Assembly: GCA_029242085.1 (NCBI GenBank) | Contig: JAQWUP010000062.1 | Location: forward strand, 1-40,721 | Direction of reading: 5' to 3' | DNA length: 40,721 nt | Source: Porticoccaceae bacterium | GTDB lineage: Bacteria; Pseudomonadota; Gammaproteobacteria; Pseudomonadales; Porticoccaceae | In this document: positions 15,772 to 24,266 of the stretch, in pieces | How positions within the stretch are numbered: position 1 is the stretch's first letter | How the letters are laid out: the number at the start of each line of letters is the position of its first letter | The notes under the pieces: model-generated | What the model was told of the DNA's origin: nothing | Database searches by the model: none | What the model saw: the letters and a program-made list of their open reading frames with translations, nothing else | Made by a program: the position numbers and the translations under genes

Positions 15772-16551
15772 CTATTGATCCTTAATTCGTCGATATTCAT
15801 CCCACAGCCGCTCTCGCAGCACTGGGTCTTTTTCTTTCATTGCTGCGTCGCGAATCTGGCGCAGCACAATATCATCTCCCTGACCATCATCTATATCATC
15901 GGGAATGGGTATTACCTCTGTATCTGCCTGCTGATCACCGCCACTGGCTACACTGCCTTGCGACGCGGGCTCTCCCTCTGCACCAGGAGCACTGCTCTGC
16001 CCCTCCGGACCGTCTTGGGCGGCCTGCTCAACCTCGGCATTACCCTCGCCTGGAATGCCGGTATCCGCTTCTTCAAATAGAGGTTCATCAGTATCGGCAG
16101 CAACGCCACTTGAACCACTGGGACTGAGAATATCGATTTCGTCGCTGCCCTGAGAGGAACTAGCGCCCACATTGTCATCAAACCCCTCTAGAGAGGCATC
16201 AAGCTCGGCATCTAGACCTTCTATACTCTCACCCTGATCACCACTGGCACTACCTTCTTGACTGCCGTCGCTGCCATTTTGATCGCTTCCCTCTTGATCG
16301 CCAGAGCTCTGTTCGCCCGAGGATGGCCCGCCACCAGGGGGCGCTGAGCTACCAGCCGGCGATGGAGAGCCTCCGCTGGGTGAAGAGGATCCGCCGCTGG
16401 GTGGGGAGGGCATGCCACCACCGGATTGCCCTGAAGGTCCAGACTGTCCCGAGGAGCTGTTGGGTGAGGGCATTTGACAGCCGCTGAGTAATAACAGCAT
16501 AAGGACTGCGGTTATCCATGTCAGTGCTGAGGCTTTTCTTTGTAGTTTCAT
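15772..16551 (-). CDS. Low-complexity Ser/Gly/Pro and acidic lipoprotein
   Basis: The 259-aa precursor has a lipobox LLSGC (Cys at residue 25). Residues 27-100 are almost only Ser, Gly, Pro and Gln. The following 110 residues are rich in Asp, Glu, Gly and Ser. The last 35 residues form a charged helix (LRQIRDAAMKEKDPVLRERL). It is probably an extended tether reaching from a membrane through the periplasm, ending in a small docking helix. No enzyme domain is seen. It starts nine bases after the TPR gene stop. The base repeats in the Ser/Gly part could make the length variable between strains. Confidence 0.7.
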   Translation of the reverse strand: MKLQRKASALTWITAVLMLLLLSGCQMPSPNSSSGQSGPSGQSGGGMPSPPSGGSSSPSGGSPSPAGSSAPPGGGPSSGEQSSGDQEGSDQNGSDGSQEGSASGDQGESIEGLDAELDASLEGFDDNVGASSSQGSDEIDILSPSGSSGVAADTDEPLFEEADTGIPGEGNAEVEQAAQDGPEGQSSAPGAEGEPASQGSVASGGDQQADTEVIPIPDDIDDGQGDDIVLRQIRDAAMKEKDPVLRERLWDEYRRIKDQ

Positions 16552-16560
16552 AACATTGAC

Positions 16561-17820
16561 CTAGCCTTTTGGTGTTGGTTGCTCGTAGAGCATACTGTGG
16601 GGCGCTTCTGCGGCCAGCCCATCGACCAGTTTGGGTCGAAAACGTTTGCTGCGCATATCTTTGCGCAGATTGCCCAGCTGGTCCTCGGTGAGGCTTTGCG
16701 GTGAACTGGTTACTTCAATTTGATTCGGCACGCCGTAGGTCGATATCATCATTGTCAGCTCAAGTTGAGGCTCTGAGGACTCATCACTGAGCGCAACCTC
16801 AGGGACTTTATTCATACTGAACTCTATCATTCTGGGTGCACTAAATAGCTCCGCTCGAGCCTGCTCTGGATTTTCTGTGGTCTCAAGAACATCGAAAGCC
16901 AATTGATAGGCCTGAGTGGCGGAGAATTTTTGCCCGAACACCAGATACCAGTCACCCAATTCGGCTATCGCCATCGCTTGATCTACTTCAGTGCTGTCTG
17001 GCTGCTCGACCAGAGATTCAATGACTTTTTCGAGAGCTAGCTTACCGCGACGAAAGTGCATATGTGAGGTCGTCGCATCGCTGGGTCTACCGGAGGAGCC
17101 CGCCATTGATATGCTGACCCCCGAGTCGCTGGGTTCGCCATGCTGTTTGATATGGTTGGCAATAGAATACTGCAAGTAACCCAGTCGACGATAGCGGTCT
17201 GGCGCCTCCGGATGGTCCAGCGGCATGTCTGTTTGCAGAATGTCATACATGCGCGCGGCAATCCGCTCAGAAATCACCAAATTGGAGTAGCCGCCTTTGG
17301 GGGTGCGCTCTTTATAGCTATTCATATACCAGTCCAGCAACTGATCCAGTACCGGCAGCATGCGCACATCATTGGTGCCATAGGCTTTGGTGTTAATAGT
17401 GTAGAGATTTTCCAATGCTTTTTGTGATTCGTCCCAGTTACCCAGATAGCTTTCGGTATCGGCAATGGACATGAGGTAGGGAGCCTGAGTCAAACTGTCG
17501 AGGCCATAGTTAACACGTTCGATTTGCATGCCTCTTTGAAAGGCTCTGCGAGCGTTTTCGTACTCTTTGCGCGAATAAAGTGATTTTCCAAGGCCTAAAT
17601 ACAGGTCTGACAGCTCGGTTGAGTAGGCACTGTACTCTGCTTCGACATTGTCAATAGCGCTCATATAGTCGACAACAGGGTCTGAGACGGGTTGTTGTTC
17701 TGCGATGGATTGGGCCTGGGTAAATTGATTTACAGTTATTGCCATTAGCAATACAGAAATTCTAAATACGCTGTCCCTGCAGACTGACGGTAATTTTAAA
17801 AGATTTTGCTTGGCGGGCAT
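16561..17820 (-). CDS. Exported TPR protein with TonB-like C-terminal domain
   Basis: The 419-aa product has an N-terminal signal or anchor segment at about 18-37. Helical repeats (about 55-320) include LGLGKSLYSRKEYENARRAF and other TPR-type units. The last 75 residues (from LELTMMISTYGVPNQIEV through RSKRFRPKLVDG) resemble the C-terminal domain of TonB-type energy transducers. It is the first gene of the run. ATG 17820 has AGGAG seven bases upstream. As a first gene with a TonB-like end it may link the ion-driven channel to an outer-membrane or peptidoglycan partner. Homology of the C-terminus is judged by eye. Confidence 0.75.
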   Translation of the reverse strand: MPAKQNLLKLPSVCRDSVFRISVLLMAITVNQFTQAQSIAEQQPVSDPVVDYMSAIDNVEAEYSAYSTELSDLYLGLGKSLYSRKEYENARRAFQRGMQIERVNYGLDSLTQAPYLMSIADTESYLGNWDESQKALENLYTINTKAYGTNDVRMLPVLDQLLDWYMNSYKERTPKGGYSNLVISERIAARMYDILQTDMPLDHPEAPDRYRRLGYLQYSIANHIKQHGEPSDSGVSISMAGSSGRPSDATTSHMHFRRGKLALEKVIESLVEQPDSTEVDQAMAIAELGDWYLVFGQKFSATQAYQLAFDVLETTENPEQARAELFSAPRMIEFSMNKVPEVALSDESSEPQLELTMMISTYGVPNQIEVTSSPQSLTEDQLGNLRKDMRSKRFRPKLVDGLAAEAPHSMLYEQPTPKG

Positions 17821-18047
17821 AACTAGCTCCTAGATTAACTCCTAAATTAGAGTAGTCAGTTTGTAGCCGGTTCCGTGGCGAGTCATTTGAAACGCAAATT
17901 TTTAATTCTTATTCTTGAAAGCTAACTGTTTGACTACAAAAACAGCAGTTTTAATCGGGATTGATCGAGTTTCCCTCTTTATATACGTTAGTTTACACGT
18001 TCAGATGCTAATATCTTCGGTCTTCTACACTATAAATAGAGACAATA
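17821..18047. promoter_or_regulatory. Divergent intergenic region between the envelope operon and the CoA-transferase gene
   Basis: Both flanking genes start here, so it must hold promoters both ways. On the minus strand TTGTAG and AAGAAT are 17 bases apart (within about 17900-17940), followed by AGGAG before ATG 17820. On the plus strand I see TTTACA and, later, TATAAA, but not at a good distance. No strong operator was found. Confidence 0.3.
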
Positions 18048-19259
18048 ATGAGTAAGCCATTACAGGGTTTGAGAGTGATCGAACTTGGCCAGCTATTGGC
18101 CGGTCCCTTTGCCGGGTGCATGCTTGGATATTTCGGCGCGGAAGTTATTAAAGTGGAGCCACCAGGAGGCGATCCAATTCGCAATTGGCGAGAGGTTAAA
18201 GATGGGACCTCTCACTGGTGGCGCAGCCTTGGGCGCAATAAGAAATGTATTTCACTGAATCTGAAGACTCCAGAAGGGCGTGATCTGGTCAAGCAGCTGC
18301 TCAAGAGTGCCGATATTGTGGTGGAGAATTTCCGCCCCGGCGTGCTCGAGCAGTGGGGCCTTGACCCCGAGAGTCTGAGAGCGGATAACCCCAACCTTAT
18401 CTATGCTCGTATCTCTGGCTATGGCCAAACGGGACCCTATTCAGAGAAGGCGGGCTTTGCCTCTGCCTGTGAGGCCATCAGTGGCTTCCGCTACGTGAAT
18501 GGCTATCCGGGAGAGGCGCCAGTGCGGCCTAACCTGAGTATTGGCGACACGGTGTCTGGACTGCATGCGGTGATTGGCATACTGATGGCGCTGCGCTCCC
18601 GGGATGAGGCGATCAAAGATAATAAAGAGGGCGGTCAGGTGGTGGATGTGGCGCTCTATGAGTCTATGTTTAATCTGCTCGAAGCGGTGATTCCTGAATA
18701 TGATGGGGCTGGCGTGGTGCGCCAGCCTTCCGGCACCACTGTGACTGGCATTGTGCCGACCAATACCTATCGATGCGCCGATGGTAAATTTCTGGTGATC
18801 GGTGGCAATGGTGACTCGATCTTTGCCCGCTTGATGACGGCGGTGGGTAGAGCCGATATGGCCACAGATACAAAATATGCCACCAATGCGGATCGTGTGA
18901 TTCATGAGGCTGCGCTCGATAAAGTATTGGCCGACTGGTGCGCCAGTCTGCCTCTCGCTGAGGCGATGCTGATACTCGAAGATAATCGCGTACCCTGCGG
19001 CCCGGTCTACAGTGCTGCCGATATGGTGGAAGATAGGCATTTCAAATACCGAGAATTATTTGAGCAGGTTGAAATTAATGGTGAGCCTCTTAAAATTCCC
19101 GCCATCATGCCGAAGTTGCAGGGCACTCCTGGGGGCACAGAATGGCCGGGGCCGGAAGTTGGCTCCCATACTGATGAAGTGCTGCACAGCTTAGGTCTGG
19201 ATGAAGCCGCTATTACACAACTTAAAGTGAGCGGCATTGTGGCTGACGCGCAACCTTAA
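18048..19259 (+). CDS. Family III CoA-transferase (CaiB/BaiF)
   Basis: The 403-aa enzyme of the CaiB/BaiF/formyl-CoA transferase family moves CoA between two carboxylic acids in the cytoplasm. It shows the N-terminal VIELGQLLAGPFAGCMLGYF, the GAEVIKVEPP segment, the IVVENFRPGVLEQWG block and the catalytic aspartate D167 in SIGDTVSG. The length is normal. The substrate cannot be read from the sequence. It is followed after 24 bases by a class V aminotransferase gene, so the two probably act on one amino-acid-derived acid. Confidence 0.9.
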   Translation: MSKPLQGLRVIELGQLLAGPFAGCMLGYFGAEVIKVEPPGGDPIRNWREVKDGTSHWWRSLGRNKKCISLNLKTPEGRDLVKQLLKSADIVVENFRPGVLEQWGLDPESLRADNPNLIYARISGYGQTGPYSEKAGFASACEAISGFRYVNGYPGEAPVRPNLSIGDTVSGLHAVIGILMALRSRDEAIKDNKEGGQVVDVALYESMFNLLEAVIPEYDGAGVVRQPSGTTVTGIVPTNTYRCADGKFLVIGGNGDSIFARLMTAVGRADMATDTKYATNADRVIHEAALDKVLADWCASLPLAEAMLILEDNRVPCGPVYSAADMVEDRHFKYRELFEQVEINGEPLKIPAIMPKLQGTPGGTEWPGPEVGSHTDEVLHSLGLDEAAITQLKVSGIVADAQP

Positions 19260-19283
19260 AACGGGCTATTGCAGGACATAACT

Positions 19284-20399
19284 ATGACTATTACCTCTTT
19301 TATTCCACCTCGACGTACGCTTATGGGCCCTGGCCCTTCTGATGTAAGCGAGCGCGTACTTCAGGCTATGGCCAGGCCAACACTGGGTCATTTGGATCCA
19401 GCGTTTATTGGCATGATGAATGAGGTGAAAGCATTGCTGCAATATGCTTTTCAAACTAAAAATGAGCTGACCTTTGCTGTCTCTGCGCCAGGTTCTGCTG
19501 GCATGGAATGCTGCTTTGCCAATTTGGTGGAGCCCGGCGATAAGGTTATTGTCTGCCAAAACGGCGTTTTTGGTGGCCGCATGCAGGAGAATGTTGAGCG
19601 CTGCGGTGGTGTTGCGGTGATGGTTCAAGATGACTGGGGCACCGCGGTTGATCCGCATAAGTTAGAGTCTGCTCTGGTGGCTAATCCGGATGCCGTTTTG
19701 GTGGCCTTTGTGCATGCCGAGACCTCTACCGGCGCTCAATCTGATGCCAAAACGCTGGTTGAGCTGGCGCATAAGCATGGCTGTTTAACCATTGTCGACA
19801 CAGTGACCAGTCTGACGGGGACACCATTGCTGGTTGATGATTGGAATATTGATGCCATTTATTCCGGTTCTCAGAAATGCCTGTCGGCTCCTCCCGGCCT
19901 ATCACCGGTGAGTTTTAACGAGCGCGCCGCAGAAAAAATTCGTCAGCGCACTACCAAGGTCCAGAGTTGGTTTCTCGATTTAAATCTGGTGATGGGTTAC
20001 TGGGGTGGTGAGGGCAAGCGCGCTTACCATCACACTGCACCGGTTAACTGCCTCTATGGTTTGCATGAGTCGCTGGTTATTGTGCAGGAGGAGGGTTTGG
20101 AAAATTCCTGGGCTCGACATCAGCGCAATCATTTATCGTTGCGAGCGGGCCTGGAGGAGATGGGGGTTGGCTTTTTAGTGCCCGAAGAGGACCGTTTGCC
20201 ACAGCTCAATACAGTGACTATTCCCGAGGGTGTGGATGACGCTTTGGTGCGCAGTCGCCTGTTAAATGAATTCGATCTTGAGATTGGAGCTGGGCTGGGT
20301 GCCCTGGCGGGCAAGGTGTGGCGTATTGGCCTAATGGGTCATGCCAGCAACCAGAAAAATGTCGACTTCTGCCTCAACTCTCTGCGCGCGGTGCTCTAA
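19284..20399 (+). CDS. Class V aminotransferase, alanine/serine-glyoxylate type
   Basis: This 371-aa PLP enzyme resembles alanine-glyoxylate and serine-pyruvate aminotransferases. The start of the mature fold, RTLMGPGPSDVSERVLQAM, is typical of the group. The PLP lysine is K198 in SGSQKCLSAPPG, with the Asp of TIVDTVTSL upstream. AGGA at 19273-19276, seven bases before ATG 19284, fixes the start; an earlier TTG is unlikely. It probably removes an amino group onto glyoxylate or pyruvate, giving the 2-oxo acid or glycine. It follows the CoA-transferase gene, and its last 26 bases overlap the end of the convergent FAD enzyme gene. Confidence 0.88.
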   Translation: MTITSFIPPRRTLMGPGPSDVSERVLQAMARPTLGHLDPAFIGMMNEVKALLQYAFQTKNELTFAVSAPGSAGMECCFANLVEPGDKVIVCQNGVFGGRMQENVERCGGVAVMVQDDWGTAVDPHKLESALVANPDAVLVAFVHAETSTGAQSDAKTLVELAHKHGCLTIVDTVTSLTGTPLLVDDWNIDAIYSGSQKCLSAPPGLSPVSFNERAAEKIRQRTTKVQSWFLDLNLVMGYWGGEGKRAYHHTAPVNCLYGLHESLVIVQEEGLENSWARHQRNHLSLRAGLEEMGVGFLVPEEDRLPQLNTVTIPEGVDDALVRSRLLNEFDLEIGAGLGALAGKVWRIGLMGHASNQKNVDFCLNSLRAVL

Positions 20400-22029
20400 G
20401 AATATCGAGCGCCAGAGCTTCTGCGACCTTAATGCCGTCGATGGCCGCGGATAAAATTCCACCAGCATAACCGGCACCTTCGCCAGCCGGATACAGCCCT
20501 TTGGTATTAACACTCTCATACTCTCTGTCGCGCTTGATGCAGACTGGCGCTGATGTTCGCGTCTCGACGCCAGTCAGCACTGCATCGGCCATGGCATAGC
20601 CTTTTATCTGTCGATCAAACTCGGGAATCGCCTCGCGGATTGCGGCGACGGCAAAGTCTGGCAGTGCCTTGGATAGGTCTCCCAATGTAATACCCGGTTT
20701 GTAGGACGGCGTTACTTCACCCAATGTGGTGGAAGGTTGGTCGTTTAAAAAATCACCCACTAGTTGCGCCGGGGCATTGTAGTTTTCGCCACCGAGTTGA
20801 TAGGCCAGTGATTCCAAGTCGCGCTGCAGATCAATGCCGGCCAGCGGATGCTCAGGAAAGTCCTGTTCTGGGCTAATGCCGACCACAATGGCGGCGTTGG
20901 CATTGCGCTCATTGCGCGAGTACTGCGACATGCCATTGGTGACCACGCGACCCTGTTCTGAAGTAGCGGCGACCACGGTACCGCCTGGGCACATGCAAAA
21001 ACTGTAAACACTGCGACCACTTTTACAATGGTGCACCAGCTTGTACTCTGCCGCCCCCAGGGCTGGATGTCCGGCCTGAGCGCCAAAGCGCGCCCTGTCG
21101 ATCGTAGACTGGGGGTGCTCAATTCGATAGCCGATAGAGAATGGCTTGGCTTCAATATGGACGCCATGGTCGAGCAACATCTGAAAGCTATCTCGGGCAC
21201 TGTGTCCTATCGCCAAAATAATATGGCGACTGTGCAATGTATCGCCATTGCTCAGGCTGATGCCGGTAATCTGAGCTTTGGTATTCTCAGCACCGTCCTC
21301 ACGCAGAATATGCTCGACTTTTTGGTCAAAGCGGATCTCGCCACCCAGGCGAATAATCTCAGCGCGCATATTCTCCACCATACTGACCAGTTTAAAGGTG
21401 CCAATATGAGGTCGGCTGTCGGTCAGAATCTCTTCTGGTGCGCCGGCGATAACAAACTCATTGAGTACTTTACGCCCCAGATGGCGGCGATCTTTTACCT
21501 GACTCCACAGCTTGCCATCAGAGAATGTTCCTGCACCACCCTCGCCAAATTGCACATTGGATTCGGCATTGAGTTTGCGTTTGCGCCAAAACCCCCAGGT
21601 GTCTTGAGTGCGCTGGCGCACCTCTTGGCCGCGTTCGACAACTATCGGCTTGAGGCCCATCTGCGCCAGAATTAGCGCTGCCAAAATACCGCAGGGGCCA
21701 AAGCCAATAATAATCGGACGCTGCTGATCAGTCGCAGGGAAGTCGGCGCATACCTGAGCGACAAATTTATAGCTGGTGTCGGGGCTGGGCCCAACTCTGG
21801 GCAGGCTCGGATTTGCGGCCAGAATAACTTTTTCTGCAGGCTCGGTAAGCACCACATCGACCTGATAGATAAGCAGTATCTGACTTTTTTTACGGGCGTC
21901 ATAGCTGCGTTTAAAAATACTAAAACTCACCAGTTTCTCAGCACTGATGCCAAGTGTTTTGAGAATAGCCTCAGACAACTGCGCATCATTGTGGTCTAGG
22001 GGCAGTTTTACTTCACTGACTCTGAGCAT
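20374..22029 (-). CDS. FAD-dependent dehydrogenase (COG2509 type)
   Basis: The 551-aa flavoprotein has an N-terminal domain of about 100 residues before a Rossmann FAD motif IIIGFGPCGILAAL (G109, G111, G114). The QFGEGGAGTFSDGKL block and a C-terminal GLYPAGEGAGYAGGILSAA complete the FAD site. This layout fits the large uncharacterised FAD-dependent dehydrogenase group with an extra N-terminal region. The substrate is unknown. It lies five bases after the M20 peptidase gene. Its 3' end runs 26 bases into the end of the opposite-strand aminotransferase gene. Confidence 0.85.
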   Translation of the reverse strand: MLRVSEVKLPLDHNDAQLSEAILKTLGISAEKLVSFSIFKRSYDARKKSQILLIYQVDVVLTEPAEKVILAANPSLPRVGPSPDTSYKFVAQVCADFPATDQQRPIIIGFGPCGILAALILAQMGLKPIVVERGQEVRQRTQDTWGFWRKRKLNAESNVQFGEGGAGTFSDGKLWSQVKDRRHLGRKVLNEFVIAGAPEEILTDSRPHIGTFKLVSMVENMRAEIIRLGGEIRFDQKVEHILREDGAENTKAQITGISLSNGDTLHSRHIILAIGHSARDSFQMLLDHGVHIEAKPFSIGYRIEHPQSTIDRARFGAQAGHPALGAAEYKLVHHCKSGRSVYSFCMCPGGTVVAATSEQGRVVTNGMSQYSRNERNANAAIVVGISPEQDFPEHPLAGIDLQRDLESLAYQLGGENYNAPAQLVGDFLNDQPSTTLGEVTPSYKPGITLGDLSKALPDFAVAAIREAIPEFDRQIKGYAMADAVLTGVETRTSAPVCIKRDREYESVNTKGLYPAGEGAGYAGGILSAAIDGIKVAEALALDILRAPRAES

Positions 22030-22034
22030 AGGTT

Positions 22035-23357
22035 TTACTGTACCGGCATTAATTCGAGTAGTGCGGTGACTGTGGCATGAACGCCACTAATAACTGCAGG
22101 CTGTGGCTCAATCTTAAATAATGGGCTGTGATGTGAGGGGATAGCTGGGCCACCGGACTTGGCCGCCTCTAGATCCTGCAGGCTGGTGCCGCCCACAGCA
22201 AAATACACGCTGGCTATAGCTGGATCTGTGGTGAAGTAGGGAAAGTCCTCGGCACCCATGCCCTGAGAGGAAATTGATACCACTTTATTTTCACCCAACT
22301 GGTTCTGCCACACTTTTTTCAGACGGCGCACCATCTGGTCATCGTTGACTGTGGGTGGTGCGCCCTCCGTTGAGACAATCACCTCAGGAAGCTTATCTTC
22401 TGGCAAGCCAGCCGCGCGACCAAGGTTTAGCGCTATACGTTCAATACCGGCTAATAATTTATCGCGGGTTTCAAGATTGGTATTGCGCACGGTCAACTGC
22501 AGATGGGCGCGGTCGGAGATAATATTGTGTTTGGTGCCACTGTGAAATGAACCCACGGTTACCACGCCGGGCTGTCGGGGTGGCAATTCTCGGGCTACGA
22601 GAGTTTGCAGTGCGACCACAATCTGGCTGCCCAAAAGTACCGGGTCCCTGCCCGCATGAGGCGAGGCTCCATGCGTACCCACGCCATGGACAATAATATC
22701 TACGGTGTCAGCACCGGCGAAGGGCGCACCCTCTTGAACATTCACCAGTCCAGCTGGCAGGCCGGCGGAAACATGGAATGCCAGAGCGTAATCTGGTTGG
22801 CCAAACCGCTGCCAAAGATTGTCTTCCATCATGGCTTTGGCGCCCATAAGACGCTCTTCCGCTGGCTGTCCTATTAGCATCAGGGTGCCTGACCACTGAT
22901 CGCGACGCTCGGTCATCTGCTTGGCAGTCCCTATAAGACTGGTAATATGCACATCGTGACCACAGGCATGCATCACCGCGACTGTATTGCCGGTAATCGG
23001 ATCTTTCTGCGTGGCATTGGAGGCGTATTCAAGGCCAGACTTTTCTTTTAGCGGCAGGCCATCCATATCGCCGCGCATCATCACCAGTGGGCCGGGACCA
23101 TTTTCCAGTAGCGCGACAACACCGGTGCCACCGACACCCTCGGTGACCTTAAAATTATTACTGCGCAGAGCATTGGCGAGTTTTTTGGCAGTTCTGAATT
23201 CTGCGGTGCTGAGTTCGGGGTTGATATGGAAGTCTCGGAACATAGCGCCAAGACGATTCTGATAATCCTCTTTAATCGACTGGGCAAGATCACTGGCAAT
23301 GGTAAACGTTGAGAGCAGACCTGCCGTTAAGGCTGTTATTAGAATTATTTTTTTCAT
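22035..23357 (-). CDS. Exported M20 family metal-dependent amidohydrolase/peptidase
   Basis: The protein is about 440 aa from ATG 23357, which has AAGG eight bases upstream. A GTG nine bases earlier gives the longer frame but leaves no spacing for the AAGG. The signal peptide ends near STFTIASD. Metal ligands of the M20D type are visible: the HACGHDVH block near 130-137, the GQPAEER acidic pair, the LAFHVSAG His, and a final HHSPLFKI His. It also has the lid-domain dimer segment GTHGASPHAGRDPV. M20D members remove N-acyl groups or cleave short peptides; the signal peptide puts this one in the periplasm. It is three bases from the M28 gene. Confidence 0.9.
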   Translation of the reverse strand: MKKIILITALTAGLLSTFTIASDLAQSIKEDYQNRLGAMFRDFHINPELSTAEFRTAKKLANALRSNNFKVTEGVGGTGVVALLENGPGPLVMMRGDMDGLPLKEKSGLEYASNATQKDPITGNTVAVMHACGHDVHITSLIGTAKQMTERRDQWSGTLMLIGQPAEERLMGAKAMMEDNLWQRFGQPDYALAFHVSAGLPAGLVNVQEGAPFAGADTVDIIVHGVGTHGASPHAGRDPVLLGSQIVVALQTLVARELPPRQPGVVTVGSFHSGTKHNIISDRAHLQLTVRNTNLETRDKLLAGIERIALNLGRAAGLPEDKLPEVIVSTEGAPPTVNDDQMVRRLKKVWQNQLGENKVVSISSQGMGAEDFPYFTTDPAIASVYFAVGGTSLQDLEAAKSGGPAIPSHHSPLFKIEPQPAVISGVHATVTALLELMPVQ

Positions 23358-23369
23358 ATTCAGCACCTT

Positions 23370-24266
23370 TTAGGGTTTATAGCTGGCGATAAATTGCTGC
23401 ACCACATTGCCGACCTGCTGCAGGCTATCGCTGCTGCACTTGTCCACTGTATCAGCACTGGTGTGCCAATGATCTGGAAAAGGGTAGTGAATTAAATCGA
23501 CCACTTTAATACCGACTCTTAAAAACGGCAGATGGTCGTCCATGATACGGGTACCAGGGCGGTCTTTAAATACTGCGCTGTTTTGTTGTCTGGCAATGGC
23601 CCAGATAGTATCCATCAGCTCGCTGGCTTGGGATTGCGAGTACTGCTCTCGGGGGATAGATAATGTCTTGGCGCAAATCATATCCAGAATAATTCCGGCA
23701 CTGGGACGGTATTGAGGGTTTTTGGCAACAAACTCTGTGGCACCAATAGAAAAGGGCAGGCCATCAATATGGCCCATGTCCTCTAAATCAAAAAACATCA
23801 GATCAACGGTCACCGGCGGCGGATCCGCGTTGAATACTCGCGCCAGTTCGAGCAGTGCGGCGACTCCTGAGCCACCGTCATTGGCGCCAGCAACAGGTTT
23901 GTCGCGCAGCGCTGGGTTGCCGTCTCTCTCTGCTTGTGGGCGAGTGTCCCAGTGCGCACCCAACATTATTCGAGCGTTGCTGGTTGTTGAGGTGCCGCTA
24001 ATACTGGCCCAGATATTGACGCCGGACAGCCCTTTATACTCAAAGCGCTGAATCCTTACACGATCGGTGAGCGGTGCTAATGTCTGCTCGATATAGCTGA
24101 TGGTCTGTTGTTTTGCGGCTGGATTGCCTGGCTCTCGGGGGCCAAAGGAAACCTGACTGACAATATGGGCCAGGGCGAGTTCGCCATCGAATACTGGCTC
24201 TGCCAACGCTGCGTTTGCCCATAGCGTCGAGGCTGTGAGTAGCATCCCTGTCAGTGTTTTGTTCAT
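23370..24266 (-). CDS. Exported M28 family peptidase, glutaminyl cyclase-like
   Basis: The 298-aa product has a signal peptide ending near NAALAEP. Zinc-site motifs follow in M28 order: AHWDTRP (H105, D107), GANDGGSG (D130), FFDLEDMG (E162), an Asp in GIILDMI, IMDDHLPFL, and a late HWHTSADT. The HWDTRP and DDHLPF style is closest to glutaminyl-peptide cyclotransferases, which form N-terminal pyroglutamate, so this may be a cyclase rather than an aminopeptidase. Its ATG shares one base with the end of the antiporter gene, which points to a common message with the M20 gene: secreted-peptide processing in the periplasm. Confidence 0.85.
   Translation of the reverse strand: MNKTLTGMLLTASTLWANAALAEPVFDGELALAHIVSQVSFGPREPGNPAAKQQTISYIEQTLAPLTDRVRIQRFEYKGLSGVNIWASISGTSTTSNARIMLGAHWDTRPQAERDGNPALRDKPVAGANDGGSGVAALLELARVFNADPPPVTVDLMFFDLEDMGHIDGLPFSIGATEFVAKNPQYRPSAGIILDMICAKTLSIPREQYSQSQASELMDTIWAIARQQNSAVFKDRPGTRIMDDHLPFLRVGIKVVDLIHYPFPDHWHTSADTVDKCSSDSLQQVGNVVQQFIASYKP

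Noticed and set aside
2999-17820. Zorya-type phage defence (ZorAB) or Tol-Pal locus
   Set aside because: A channel protein is present, but there is no ZorB OmpA-like partner, no helicase or nuclease, and no TolA, TolB or Pal. The resemblance stops at the ExbB/MotA family.
18441-19040. 199-codon minus-strand frame opposite the CoA-transferase gene
   Set aside because: It is a His-rich shadow of a real gene with no start signal.
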